Made by a program: the position numbers and the translations under genes. A stretch of 64,000 bases of DNA from Rotaria sordida (lineage: Eukaryota; Rotifera; Eurotatoria; Philodinida; Philodinidae). Numbering within the stretch: position 1 is the first letter of the stretch; each line of letters opens with the position of its first letter. The notes below the pieces were generated by a model. It had not been told where the DNA came from. It made no database searches and saw nothing but the letters and a program-made list of their open reading frames with translations. Of this stretch, positions 43,101-55,457 are shown piece after piece. The stretch is taken from contig CAJNOL010000334.1 in assembly GCA_905250125.1 (NCBI GenBank), positions 94,354-158,353 of the forward strand, in the 5' to 3' direction.

Positions 43101-44641
43101 CTTGACTCACAGGAATTTGTACGTCTTTACAGTGATCTTCTATTAAATAAAAGTGTTGAAAAACAATTTCATCCTTTTTATCATGGATTTTCATTAGTAA
43201 CACGTGATAGTTCATTACGAAAACTTTTTCGACCTGATGAAATTGAATTACTTGTTGCTGGTAGTCAAGTATTAGATTTTAATCAACTTGCTTCAGCTGC
43301 TGAGTATGATGGTGGTTATACAAAAGATAGTTTAACAATTAGGTAAGATATAGTTTTTTAAGTATTTACATTTATACTTCATATCAATCTAATTGAATTA
43401 ATTAACAATTGAAGCAATGGATCATCCTGACATCTTCCTGCTTTTATCAAAACCCTCTTAATTAGTCCATTTCATTGACGAACTTTTTTCTGAACAATCT
43501 TAAAATTTTACTGAAGAAATCTTGTCTTGAAGAGAAAGAAATACACTAAAGAGTAATAACACTATGTGACATGTTTAAAACAAACGTTGACATCAATAAA
43601 CAGGTCAAAAAAATGCTTTCGATTAGCAGGTATGAGTGTAAGTGTTAAGCTTCTCTACTCCCACATACATCTGGATTGAAGAGCTGGCACCATCAACTTA
43701 ATGCAAATATTGCCATCTTCAATCCAAACGTATATGCAGTGATTGATGAATCAATGAAAGATTATGCATTAAACACGGCTACGATGAAACAACTTGACAA
43801 CAGTATAGACAAGTCGCTTTCAGGAAATAAAAAATTTATTTTTCGAAGTCAACGAATTCTTGATTTAATGAAACGATATGAAAAAAGTTCGTTTGTTATT
43901 AGATGAATATTTTAAAAAGATTAGTAAAACATTATAATAATATTTTGTCACTACTATCTTATGTACTATTGAATTATGTTCTCATTTCTATTATTACAGT
44001 AAATTTTCTGTTATGCAAAGTTGTATTTGTTTTTTTCCTATAAAATACAGCTGAATAAAAAGTGTTGATCAACTAAAAAAATGTTTTTGGTTATATAAAA
44101 TATACGTTGATTAAGAAAGAAAATTTTTCGATTGTAAACATTATCCTTGCTAAATTACTAATTAATATCAATAGAACTATAAATGAAATTTAAGGATATA
44201 ATTTATTTGCACCTTCTTATAGTCATCAATTGAACATTGAAATTATTGTGTGGAAATCTTTTTTGATAAATAGAGAATAGAATGTGTGACATATAGATTT
44301 TCTGTGATGTTTTTTTTAGAAATTTTTGGAATGTGTTAATGAGTTTTACTGATGAACAAAAACGAAAATTTCTTCGATTTACTACTGGTAGTGATCGTGC
44401 ACCGTAAGTATTCCCTTTGTAGTTTACATAATCAAGACAAAACTCTTCTTTTTTTTTAAGTATCGGTGGTTTAGCACGATTGAAACTAATTATATCCCGA
44501 AATGGACCTGATACTGATCGTTTACCAACAGCTCATACATGTTTCAATGCTTTTCTTCTTCCTGATTACTCATCGATTGATAAATTACGTGAAAAACTAT
44601 TAATTGCAATTAACAATGCTGAAGGATTTGGTTTACTTTAA
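37192..44641 (+). CDS. UBE3A: E3 ubiquitin ligase UBE3A (E6AP)
   Basis: UBE3A transfers ubiquitin through a HECT-domain thioester and binds the proteasome through its N-terminal AZUL finger. Thirteen exons in phase, 864 residues (human isoforms 852-875): 37192-37201, 37265-37309, 37375-37728, 37816-38289, 40420-40956, 41017-41162, 41232-41316, 41393-41452, 42593-42801, 42860-43039, 43113-43342, 44320-44403, 44461-44641. AZUL at about residues 4-40 ([19 protein letters not shown]). The middle contains [15 protein letters not shown] and an Asn/Gln run. HECT covers about 480-864: [47 protein letters not shown]. The catalytic Cys is about 832 in [10 protein letters not shown]; the end is GFGLL. 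The 10-nt first exon follows from phase and the conserved AAK start. Introns 4, 8 and 11 (2130, 1140, 977 bp) are expanded by inserts. Confidence 0.95.
38416..39005. mobile_element. MITE-like element, family A copy 3 (UBE3A intron 4)
   Basis: About 590 bp with inverted ends: left CTTCTTCAAATGCC then ACCTATAGATACTGTATAGTGTT, and right the reverse complement of a CGCTTCAGATACCTTCTC / TTTTTGCCTATAGATGCTGTAT end. The inner arms pair as well (GATCTGAAACTTTGTGCATAT with its inverse), so it folds nearly end to end. It shares ends with 8606-9022 and 21976-22276. Confidence 0.8.
41870..42530 (+). other. GC-richer insert with frameshifted coding-like remnant (UBE3A intron 8)
   Basis: Two overlapping plus-strand frames (42152-42388 and 42300-42527) have a composition more like coding DNA than the surrounding intron. 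The second frame (with [20 protein letters not shown]) looks like a continuation of the first after a frameshift. I recognise no family. It could be a decayed transposon or gene fragment carried into the intron. Confidence 0.35.
43676..43906 (+). other. Coding-like remnant in UBE3A intron 11
   Basis: A 76-codon frame whose first codon is not ATG, containing [18 protein letters not shown]. It lies between the exons ending [14 protein letters not shown] and starting NFWNV, and cannot be part of the HECT domain. No family recognised; possibly part of an inserted element. Confidence 0.3.
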
Positions 44642-47049
44642 ATAAAAAGAGAAAACGACGTCAATAAAAACATTTTTTGTTACTAGTCGATCTTTTTTTT
44701 GTTCTTTCATATTCCTTTTTTTTTCTTTGTGCTATTCTTGATTTCACGCTCATAACCTTTATTATAGCCGCGTTTGTGTTTGTATATATATAGAGACTAT
44801 TATTGAGCTATTTTCACATTCACTGTGATATAACTCTTTCTCTCGGTTTTTTTATATAACTCATATTGTGTATGTGTGAAACGAAATTTAAGCTATATTA
44901 TACGATTGCAAACGTGTCTGACTTTAATGAGACATGCCAAATGTATGTAACAAATTGCGTTAAAGTCAAGACAAATCTATTTGTTGTTAGCAGATTGGCA
45001 TAATGATTGACATAGACTTGCTACCTGTCTCATTAAACAAGAAAAAAACCGATAAATTTCAAGTGTAAAACACATATGAACAAAGAACACGCAATGTAAA
45101 AACGATTCTGTTGTCGTATAAAAATCTTTTTCTTTATTTCTTGTTTTCAAAAGTTATTATTCGATCCAATACATTCTATTGTTTTATGTACACAACAATT
45201 TGAAATACATTCAAAATATGTATTTGTTATAAAGTAAGAATGGAACATATTGTTCAAATTAATTGAAATCATAAGGTTATAACAACCAACGTTTGTTCAA
45301 TAAGATGAGAAAGAAAATAAAACTTGTCTGTCAATTAAAGTAACAATAGATAACTTTGTTGGTATACTCCCAATTCTGTCCGAATCAGTTCCATCCCATT
45401 TCGGTCCCGTTTGATACCCTACCATTTGGATATCTTCTCAATTCTGTCCATTTCCAGTTCGTTTGTGATTCATCAAATTAAAAAGAATATGATAAGCCTT
45501 CACTTATCTTCGTCATTAGTTATTTAAAAAATTCATTGTTGAATGATCATTGGTTGAGCAGAATCAATATAATAATTTAGTTTAAACGAAATGGCGTATT
45601 AGTGATCATGATTAAGATACAGATATTGAATATGAAAAACGAACAATAAGTATCATGTAATTCACAACAAAACATCGTAGTGCATTTGTACTTAACTATC
45701 AAAGTTTACAATGAGAAATTCAATGAGGGTCTATTCTCTTTCTATACACAAAATCAGTATTAGCTAAAGAACGACAATTTAGTGACTTCGAATATATTAT
45801 ACACACAAGGTTTAAATCAAAACTATTGAATTTTATTGTACTTTATATACGAACTTATCAACAACGAATTTTCATTTTCATTACAGCCTAAAAATGTTGA
45901 TCTGTTTGTTACCGATATAGATCCATGCTTCCAATTTATAGTATAGAACATCATCTAGTTAAAAAAAAAAATTTTCGACAGTAGTATGTTTACCATTGAG
46001 ACAAAAAAAAGCAAATGAACATAAATTCTGAGGATATGTTAAATATACATGTTTGATTTACAGTAGTAAAATGATATTTGATATTGAAGAATGTACCTTA
46101 TCTGGTATCTTCCTATTAGTGTCATAACCAAGAAGCGTTATGTGACTGAGCCAGAGTTGTAACCGGTCTAGAATTTTTGATGTGGTTCGAGCGATTCAAA
46201 AATGTTTTAGACCAGTGAAAACTGGCAAAAACTGGCTGATATGTTGGATCATTATTAATCGATTAATGAAAATAGCTTCAAAAAACATTCATTTTTCCTT
46301 TGTGCACTCAGATTTTTATAAATCTCCAGAAAGAAAGAGTCATTTATCCGTCAACTGATTGCTGGTTCCGAAATCTTGAATCTCCTGACTCAGCCGTTTC
46401 AGACAAATCTAACGTTTCTCTTCGAACGACAATTCAAACCTAAATTTGATCCTTACCAAACAATATATGATATAAGTTTAGTTCAAGTAACACAGTTTTG
46501 ATTGTGCTTTTTAAAAAATGAAATACAATTCGATTAAAGAAATAAAACAGTGTTGACGAACAGAAGAAAATAAAACTGATAGTATTCGAACCAATACTGT
46601 TTGATTATTTTGAGAAGAGTGAGCAACTTGCTCTCAACAAGTTTTATCAGAGAAAAATGACATATCTATAAAATATTTTCTAACTGGTGAAGACCGGTCA
46701 GTCTAACCATTTCAACCGAACTGCTTACAACTCTGGACTGAGCATTCCCCGTCCTAAGATCAGAATCCTGGCTACGCTTTTAGTCCCAATGTAAAAACAT
46801 AAAAGTTCCGTTGTTGGTCATTTCTTTTCTATAATCTAAATGATTATTTGAAAGAAGAAAATCGCACATTTTCTTTTCTCTCTGTCATCTTGAATTGACA
46901 AGAGCCAATCAAAGATTTTTTTCTTCTTTCTCCCTCTTTTCTGACCACTTGAAATTAAGTTGGTCGATGATGATCATTGACAGTGCTCTTTCTTTCAATC
47001 GTGACATATCGAACCCTTCACACATTCACAACAATTTTTGATTTCAATT
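44642..47049. other. Intergenic region UBE3A to nuclear receptor
   Basis: An AATAAA just after the UBE3A stop (about 44642-44647) may be its polyadenylation signal. The region also holds the inverted-repeat element at 46142-46744. No exon is visible. Confidence 0.5.
46142..46744. mobile_element. 0.6 kb MITE-like element
   Basis: Left end CTGAGCCAGAGTTGTAA at about 46145, right end its inverted match (reverse complement CTCAGTCCAGAGTTGTAA) ending near 46744. Further in, ACCGGTCT on the left pairs with a like segment on the right. No coding capacity. Confidence 0.65.
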
Positions 47050-50000
47050 ATGAATATTACTGAAAATAAACAATCACCAGTGAATAATGGTAAGAAATCT
47101 TTGAAAGCATAAATATAAGTGTCTAATCATGATCATGAAACAAGTGAATAACTGAAAAAGAAACCTAGTCCTAATAGTTAAAACCTATCAAGGCATATGG
47201 AAAGACTAGAATAAATTTGATTCTCATGATTTTCATCTATTTCTTTCGTATGAATAATCGATGAATGAAGACATCATGCTGAGTTTATTCTATATTGGAA
47301 GATTAGCATTGCTAAACTTGTCAATCAATCGTAAACCTACTTTTCATTATATAAAATTAATTTAAGGAGGAAATGATGTTCTTCCATGCTTCTCGAAGCA
47401 CAAGAGTACAATAGGAGTACAGTTCTATAACTAAGAAAAATCTAGACCTAAATCCAAGAAGATAACAACATACTTTCGTACTTCATGTACTTCCACTGTA
47501 CTCTTGTACTTTCTATACCCTAGCATTTGCGGGAGCACGTCGTTTTCCCTTGAATTAATTACATTTATTTGACAATTCTCTTTTTTTTGTTGAATATTAG
47601 ATAATTCATTACCAGGTCTCATTATCGATGATGATAATAGTAACAATAATGATAAACAAGAATCCTCATTGAATTCTTATAATTCTTTAATACATCCTAA
47701 AGAAGATTTGAATACTGAAAATCCATTTAGTATTCTTTCAATATGTTTATCATCATCAAAAATGTTTCGATCTCATTCATATACGAATCATCATCGATTT
47801 AATCTTGCTCAACCTTATCCAATTTCACCTCATGCTTATTTTGCTAAATATACAGAAATCAATAGAACTTCAATAAATAATAATTTAATTTGTGATGTTT
47901 GTGGAGATATTTCAAATGGTAAACATTATGGTATATTAGCATGTAATGGTTGTAGTGGATTTTTTAAACGAAGTGTTAGACGAAAATTAATTTATCGGTA
48001 AAATTTTGTTTTTCTAAAAACTTAAATAAAATTACTTTTAATTTAACATTTTAGATGTCAAGCAAATACAGGTAGATGTATTATTGATAAAGCTCATCGA
48101 AATCAATGTCAAGCATGTAGACTTAAAAAGGTAGAATATATAAATTTTATTAAAAGTATTATATTTTTTTTGCTTTCACGAAAGATTTTTTTGAAAAAAA
48201 AAATTGTCGGTCTATTCGTTACTTCTAATCATCTTACTGATTTATTTACATAGATTAGATATTCTTTTTTTTCTTGTTTTAGTGTTTACAAATGGGAATG
48301 ATAAAAGAAGGTAAAGCATTATTTTATTCTTCATTTGAAATAAAATATTTCAAAAATATTCAGCTGTACAAAATGAACGTCAATCACGTAGTGATACTCA
48401 AATTCGCATGAATTTATTTGATTATCATTATGAACATACCGGAACAACAATATCTGCTATGCATCGTCGTCCTTTTCAACAAACAAATTTCACATCCGAT
48501 TCATCACCTAATGAAAGTAGCATAACACCTATGACAAAACAAGACGGTAATAAAAAAAAATGTATTTTTTTTGCAATAGATGAATAAGATTTGTCTAATA
48601 ATCTAGATGATACAATTTATACAATATCATCTCAAATTCTTTTGATGATTATCAATTGGATACGTAATTTACCAACATTTTTAAGTTTACCGGTTTGTGA
48701 TCAGGTAGTTGTTTATTTTTTATCTAAAGAAACAAGTTCAAACGTTGTCAAATAATATCTAATCCTGTATAGCATGTTATATGAAACGTACATCTATGCA
48801 TATATCAAATAAGTAAACAATGTGATATGAAAGCAAAGCAAATAAATTAGATGAATTGATTTTTTTCAAAAACAGAATCATTGTTAATCTTCAAAAACAA
48901 ATAGAAGAGGAACGAAGCGACTAGTGGATTATTTGCAGGCGGCATGATCAGTTTTTTTGAATTATTTTTTGATTTCCTTAATCAATCTACGCATACTATT
49001 AGAAAGAAATATTTTAATTTTTCTTCGTCTGACTATGAATCTTCATGAACAATTGATTGATGGTATTTATGACGTTATCAAAAGTAGCACTCACGCGTGA
49101 ATGTTATCGAATTCTGATCATCAATGTCAGTATCTGATATGGGTCAAATCTTTGTGATCCGATCCAACTCGGACAGTGATTCATATCACTCTACATCTGC
49201 TTCTGCAGTTGCTTTTTTTTTTTGAATAATGTTTAAAACATGTTCGTCTGTGAACAGCATATTTATATGCGAAGTTGAAGCAGGACTACCAGTTTTTCTG
49301 CTTTGCCCAGGAAGATTCCAAACTTTGACATTTTTTTGGATACTTTCCAACTTTCCGGTTTCTTTTGGTTTGAAACTAAAGCCTTTCCAAACTAAACATA
49401 ACGATCTGTATTGTTTAATGAAAGCCATGCGAATAAAAAATTTTCTACAACATGAATTGAATTTTTAAGTTTACGAAAACCTTTTATATTCTATATGATA
49501 ATTGTCACGTGTTATACTGAATTAAGTTCAATCATGTGTGGTAAATTTGAAAGTTCGAATATGAACGCAAGTGAGATTGAAGAAAAGAAAAAAGCTTTAT
49601 GAGTAACAATTTTTTTGAATAAAATACTGATAGAACAAGACATATTTCAATAAAAAAAACAAAGACGATACAAATATATAATCATCAAATAACTCGTAGG
49701 CGGCAGAGCAAAGTCAATTTAGGGAAGGCTCATAAAAAAATTTTCAAATGTTGACAAGGGAACGAAAAAAATGGTAGTAGTTTACTTTTACAATTCTTTA
49801 GTTTTTCTCAGGGAACCACTTGCAGATAATGGCAAATTTAGAAGGAGGGGACGGTTTCTTGCCTTCAAGGAATTTTGTCGATTTTTCCAAGCAAAAATGA
49901 ACAAAAAACGAGTTTACATTACTTTGAATAAATTCGCAGTGTCTTCTGCCTATAATCGTCCTCTTCTCTTCGAAATCCTAGATCCACCTCTGACTTAGAA

Positions 50001-51382
50001 GTATTGTTAACATTTTTTCAATTTCATGACAAATGGAACCTTTACACTAGAATGTCGAACAAAATAAACTAAAATGTCTATTAAACCCGAGCCACTCTTC
50101 GACAAACAATGCGACTATCTCAGCCTTGAAAGAGCTAAGAGATATTCGGTAAAGTTCTTGTCTGCTGTGCAACACGTAGTACATGATTCAGTAACGATTT
50201 GTGTACAAAAAGACTTTAAGCAAGATTTTTTAACCTACCTTACGTTGTGATATTGCCAAACTTCCTAATATTTTATAAGACATTGGTCAAAAAAAACTGA
50301 TTGCTGGATGTTGTTCGTACGCTCATCCATTATACTTTTGTTCAACATAAGCCTAGATTTATCTCAGAATTTGTAATAGTGATTGTCACTAAAAACATTC
50401 AAATTTTCACTTTCTTGGTGACACAAAAACCATTTATTCAGTCTTTTGATAAACATAGACTGAGTTGAGCCTCCTCAAGCCTAAGAGCTTCACCGCTTAT
50501 GCAATAACTGTATTCCGAATTTTTTTCGAAATGATAATAAAGAATTCTCATTTATAAATTTTCGATTTGTACAAACTTGAGTTTGGGTCATTGAATGAAT
50601 ACAATTAGCGAAAGAATGAATGACTATTCTTGAAGTTGTCAATTCTAGAAAAACACATCTAATCTGATAAAAATGGCTTTTGCAATATTCTACATCAATC
50701 ATAGTAATAAAAATGATTAGATCTCAGCTTTTCTATTATATTTCATTATTCTCGAATAACTTCTATTCCACTTATCATATAGATTTGCATTAAATATGAA
50801 TAGTGAATTTTTTTCCTATTTAGTTGATTTTATTGGAAGAATCATGGTCAGAATTATTTCTTCTTGGGGCAATACAATGTTCCACATCATTGGATAACGG
50901 AGGTCCAATTTTTTGTAATGTACTTCATTGTGAAAATGAAAATGAAAAATTAATTAATGATCTCTTTTATACTTTTAAACAATTAAAACTTGATCCCATT
51001 GAATTTGCTTGTCTAAAAACCATTGTTTTATTTCGATTTGGTAGAATAAATTTAGTTCTTTTTTTTTTATGAACAATTTCCTTTTTATAGATATTCAAAC
51101 ATTGAGTGAAATTAAATTAATTGAAAATTTACAAGATCAAGCACAAATAACATTAGCACAATTTATACAAATTCGTAATCCGACACAACCAGCACGGTAC
51201 TTAATTTTTTTTCATAATTCAAACGAAAAAAAGCTTTTTTCATATTTAGTTTTGGTCGATTGCTTTTAACATTACCATTACTTCGTAGTATACCATCAAT
51301 ATTCATTGAAAAAACTTATTTTTCACATACAATTGGTAAAATATGTATGTCAAAATTACTTTCAGACATGTTTAAAAATTAA
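47050..51382 (+). CDS. NR2E3: NR2E3-like nuclear receptor
   Basis: Ligand-regulated or orphan transcription factor of the tailless/PNR group. Nine phase-consistent exons give 425 residues: 47050-47089, 47601-47997, 48055-48130, 48283-48310, 48364-48546, 48607-48704, 50824-51040, 51091-51196, 51250-51382. The DNA-binding domain runs from about residue 109 to 180 with eight Cys ligands. Its P-box region is [11 protein letters not shown], which matches the NR2E3/fax-1 type; tailless has a CDGC version. [21 protein letters not shown] and the following VQNERQ fit NR2E3 too. The ligand-binding domain is about 230-425, with [10 protein letters not shown] and [16 protein letters not shown] (helices 3-5). 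It ends soon after the helix 10 region ([11 protein letters not shown]) without a clear AF-2 helix consensus. Intron 6 is 2119 bp; the others are short. Confidence 0.92.
49186..49428 (-). other. Antisense coding-like remnant in nuclear receptor intron 6
   Basis: An 80-codon minus-strand frame (starts [11 protein letters not shown]) with good complexity and near-balanced composition, containing [19 protein letters not shown] do not recognise it. It may be a piece of a mobile element or a decayed gene inserted in the intron. Confidence 0.3.
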
Positions 51383-51439
51383 AATATGTATATATGTATA
51401 TTGAAAAAAATACTAAGCAAACATTATTCTTTTGTTTAT

Positions 51440-51885
51440 TTAACGTTGAAATATTTCTTCAGAAATAACTTTTGTATCTGAATTGATAGTTTCTATTTGT
51501 TCATTAATTAAATTTTCAATACGTTTTTCAAGCATTGGATGAGTGAAATAACCTTTACAGAAAAAAAATTAATCTTAACAAAAACAATAAAAAAAAAAAG
51601 AAGACATACTAGCTGCAAATTGACGAATATCTTCAGGTGTTTGTAAACAAGTTTGCCGAATAAAATCTCGTATTAAAATATTTAATTCTGGATGTTTTTG
51701 AAGATAACGTTCATGTTCAATACGTTTTTGGATCTACATAAAATAAGAAATTAAATGAAAATAGAATGAGATAATTGAAAAACTACTTTTAATTCATTGA
51801 TTTTTTTTTGTTGTTCAGGTAATAATGCACCTTCATCATATTTTTCTGTTGAATGTGGAGGATCATCAATTGGTTTTGCATCCAT
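51440..51885 (-). CDS. RIIAD1: RIIAD1-like RIIa-domain protein
   Basis: Small protein of 111 residues from three exons, 51885-51787, 51733-51610 and 51552-51440, in phase. It matches the RIIAD1 pattern: LLPEQQKKINELK-IQKRIEHERYLQKHPEL leads into the RIIa dimerisation/docking-like helices (LIRDFIRQTCLQTPEDIRQFAASYFTHP). RIIa domains dimerise and bind amphipathic helices of A-kinase anchors; small RIIa proteins are often ciliary. The C-terminal 30 residues are a Glu-rich helix. Its stop is 57 bp from the stop of the convergent nuclear receptor gene, so their 3' untranslated regions probably overlap. Confidence 0.85.
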
Positions 51886-52939
51886 TTTTTGTTAAGTTGA
51901 TTGACGTGAAGCGAAAACAAGTAGAGAATATTTGTCAACCATGAGGCTGTCATAGGTTTTTAATGTTGCTTAGGAACAATGGACATGATTATCAATAAAA
52001 ATAGAATAAGATCAAAATATGAATTGATTAGTTTTAAATGAAAAAAATTAATTTGTGCAAAAAAAGACAAGCAAGTTCTTTCGAGTGTTGAATGAATACG
52101 ACATCTATTCAATGGTAGCTAATGAGACTGTGGGCATGAGTGTGGATGTTGCTCATGTGAAAAAAGTTGCCGAAAAATCATATTGAAGTCGATTAGAAAA
52201 CGATTATCATCAAAAAATAATTCGAAAAATAAAAATTCTATTGATAAAACTTCCTCCCTCAGACAAAATAGCAGCTCATAGAGTTCTCCAATTTATTTTT
52301 AAAGTTCCAGAATTCGAAATCAAGCTTCCTGTGAGAGTGAGGTCTAGCTTTGGCTGCGTCTGTAATTTGGGGTCAAGCTGAGGCTGAAGATGATATTTTA
52401 TAGTATGAGTTAGTTTCGCAGTGGCCGTTCATAACAATATAGTAATGTGTAGAGTATCAAAAACATCATTTATATAAGATTTTCTTGATCTATGTAGGAG
52501 ATATATAGGATACTTATTTCAGATAGGAGACATTTTTTAGGTCTAAAAAAATACCTGCGACAGCACTATAGATTGTGAACTGTTATTAACTACATACAAT
52601 TGCATGGAATAAATAAAAAGTACTGTTTAATTTTCTAAAAGAATGACACAACAAAGTTCCTTCTGAAGAAATAAAAATAAAAGTGAAATGTGTTCGATTT
52701 ATTTGCCAACTGTTCTATACATGCACATCCACATAATTATAAAAAAAACCAAATTGAATAAAAATCACAAAAAAAAATTATTTTTGGGTTGATATTGTAT
52801 ACATAAACTATATCTTTTCTAATTACTATCATACTATCTGACAGAACTGAAAGTATGTAATTAAAATATTCACAAATATAAAAACATGATAAAATACTTT
52901 TTTTGATTTAAAACTAATCAATGGATCAGTTGCCATTTT
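51886..52939. other. Spacer upstream of the RIIAD1-like gene
   Basis: AT-rich, no exon recognised. It must include the RIIAD1-like promoter on the minus strand. Confidence 0.5.
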
Positions 52940-54120
52940 CTATCGTTTGTTTTGTTGTCATTGAACTAATTATAATCAAAGCCTTCATTACTTTCAACGA
53001 TTGTTCACTAATCGTTTTACTTTTGGCATTAACATTATCAATTAAAATATTAACTCTATCTATATGAATACTATTTTGATTCTTTTTTCTTGCATATGGT
53101 AAACGTTCACCAACAACCGTAATAATCGAGCTGACTTCATGTAATTAACGGTGTAAATCTTTTTATTTCATGGAAACATCTTCTTTTCTTCTTGTTCTCC
53201 TCTCGAGAAATTGCTGGCTAACTTTATTCACATGTGCACGTACGCGATTTTCTTTTTCTAGACGTTTTATTGCTGTTTTCTTAGAATTCAGATTTTGTTT
53301 GAACAGCAGCTGCGAACTTTGAATTGGTATAATAATTTCTTTGTTTATGTGTACCTAAACTTAAAAAACAAAACAGCATCTGTTAAGTTAGAGTAGGATT
53401 AGAATGATACATATTTTATGACTAGATTCATTATCAAGAAATTTAATACCATCATATGTTGATCATAAGTCATTAATTGATGTATCAGTTAATATCGACC
53501 AACTTATTGAAAAATCACGTTCAATATCACCGTTATCACGACAAATAACAAAAATATTTTAACAAGTTAAGTTAAAGTAGGATTTTTGCAAAGACCTATC
53601 CGGCGTTGTCATTGCCAAAATATCATTCCAATAATACATTGTCATTATCGAAACAATCTTCATTTTTTTTTTAATGAACTATTTTTCATCAATATTGTCA
53701 AGTGGATAATTTCACTATATATCAATGTATAATCTATTTCACTATCACTTAATAAATCAAGAATAGTTCTGACAATGCGTATGAATTCATCGATATGACG
53801 AGCGGATTCAAATGAAGGATATCAAATTTGTACATCAAATAAAAATGAATTTTTCAATGGTAGGTTTGAAAATACTGACTTACTCCATAAAAATTCTTTT
53901 TTCACATCTTCAAAAAATGTTTCTCGTTTTTTTGTGTAAGATGCATTAGTAATTTACGAGCTTCTTCTCGTAAAAATAAAAAGAAACTACACTAAATAAC
54001 ATTGTTTTTAATATAATTTTTGTATTACCTATACGTATTCGTCTATTATTCAATTGTTTTTCATTCATTTTAAAATCTAAATCCAATAGTTTACGACGAA
54101 TTTTATATCAAATGTATTCA
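52940..54120 (-). pseudogene. Decayed multi-exon gene of unknown family
   Basis: The minus strand shows coding-like blocks broken by stops and frameshifts. From 54120 leftward: a block ending NEKQLNNRRIRI beside a donor-like GTAATAC; a block with REEARKLLMHLTQKNEKHF that then needs a frame change to FEDVKKEFLWSKSVFSNLP; a stop; SFESARHIDEFIRIVRTIL; then, near 53410-53570, NGDIERDFSISWSILTDTS with an in-frame TGA; and finally, near 52950-53330, a coiled-coil-like block (KKTAIKRLEKENRVRAHVNK) with two more stops, ending SMTTKQTIENGN and a stop. At least five lesions rule out a working protein. No family recognised. Degenerate copies are expected in an ancient polyploid such as a bdelloid. Confidence 0.6.
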
Positions 54121-55457
54121 GGTTACTCTCTAGATGATATACATATATATGAGAATATCATGGAACATGTTTCTTCTTATTCTTTATCGACTTAATTGCA
54201 TATCAAACAATCTGTATTATCGATATAACTATGTACGTGTTATATACCACAATATAAAAAAAGAAATTTTCTTTTTTGATCTATTTATCGACTTGTTCTT
54301 AGACGCAAGATTCTTTATTAATCTTGAATAACTGTAAGTATTTTATATAATAACACTTTCAGGTATTTTTTTAATGTATTCTTTTTATAAACGTGTCGAC
54401 TCAATGTACCATATTTGTTCCACGTATAATAAATAATAGTAAGTGTCATGTTACTCTATATTATATACCATAGTTCAGTCAACCCAATATACTGTTCGAC
54501 ATTGCGCAACTATTTTTGTCGACATTCAACTCTCGATAATCTAATCTAAGTTGTTGAAAGCAGCCATATATTCTTCTACATCACCAACGTCTGTCTAATA
54601 AGCTTCATTTTTCAGAAAGCTCAAAACCATTGTTTTCCGAATACTTTTGAATATATTTCCGAGGTATTTTATAGATTTTGAACAGAATGCATTTAAAGAC
54701 AATTGTTTTTTATGTTATCTATCATACAATAGTTTTCTTTCCGAGACGAACGATGTACGTGACCAATCATATTTACTCCATCCTCTATGACTTCTAATGG
54801 AGCGATATAGTTGAATGATTCGAGAAGATCAATCGAAAGGAAGAAAGTTAGTAGATATCAACATAGTTAAAAAAAATAATAATTATATCTAAGAAATTCC
54901 ATATATGTCAAATCTGGAAGTTTAATTCAATTCGAGCTTCAAATTTCAATATTCAAACACACACGCTATCTCTCTCAATGAAAGTGTCATGGAAAATCAT
55001 TTACCGATTTCAGACAGAAGTTAGAATTAAAGCCAAGTTAACCAAGTTCGAGCGAGAATAGATCGTGATTTGAATGTTTATAATGCTTTTATAATTTGTA
55101 AGGATATGAGAAAAATATTAAGATATTACGTACATATAGACGATTGAAACTGGAAACTTGAAGAATAGTTGTTCAATTGAATTCAACTTTCAAGTGTAAT
55201 ACTATTGACGGCATGAGCTAGTGAATTAGGTTGCGACCTACTAATTATTATTACTCGGTTATTCTTGTTGAGTTTCTAGAACGATGATAATTCTAGTTAG
55301 AATATTTTGTAAACAATACAAAGAATGATAGACAAAACATTTATCATAGATTGAAAAGAACACAAACATATTTTTTTATACTAGAGTATCGGCAGTTTTT
55401 TTTTCTTAGTCCTCCATCGCTATTATTCAACTGACTTCATCACATTTCAATATGTTT
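54121..55457. other. Spacer between pseudogene and PBZ array
   Basis: No exon, RNA gene or repeat end recognised. The open frame at 54134-54331 has no domain. Confidence 0.45.

Noticed and set aside
46575..46610. Reverse-strand TTGGTTCGAATACTA resembling a tRNA T-arm
   Set aside because: The loop is too long and there is no anticodon or acceptor stem around it.
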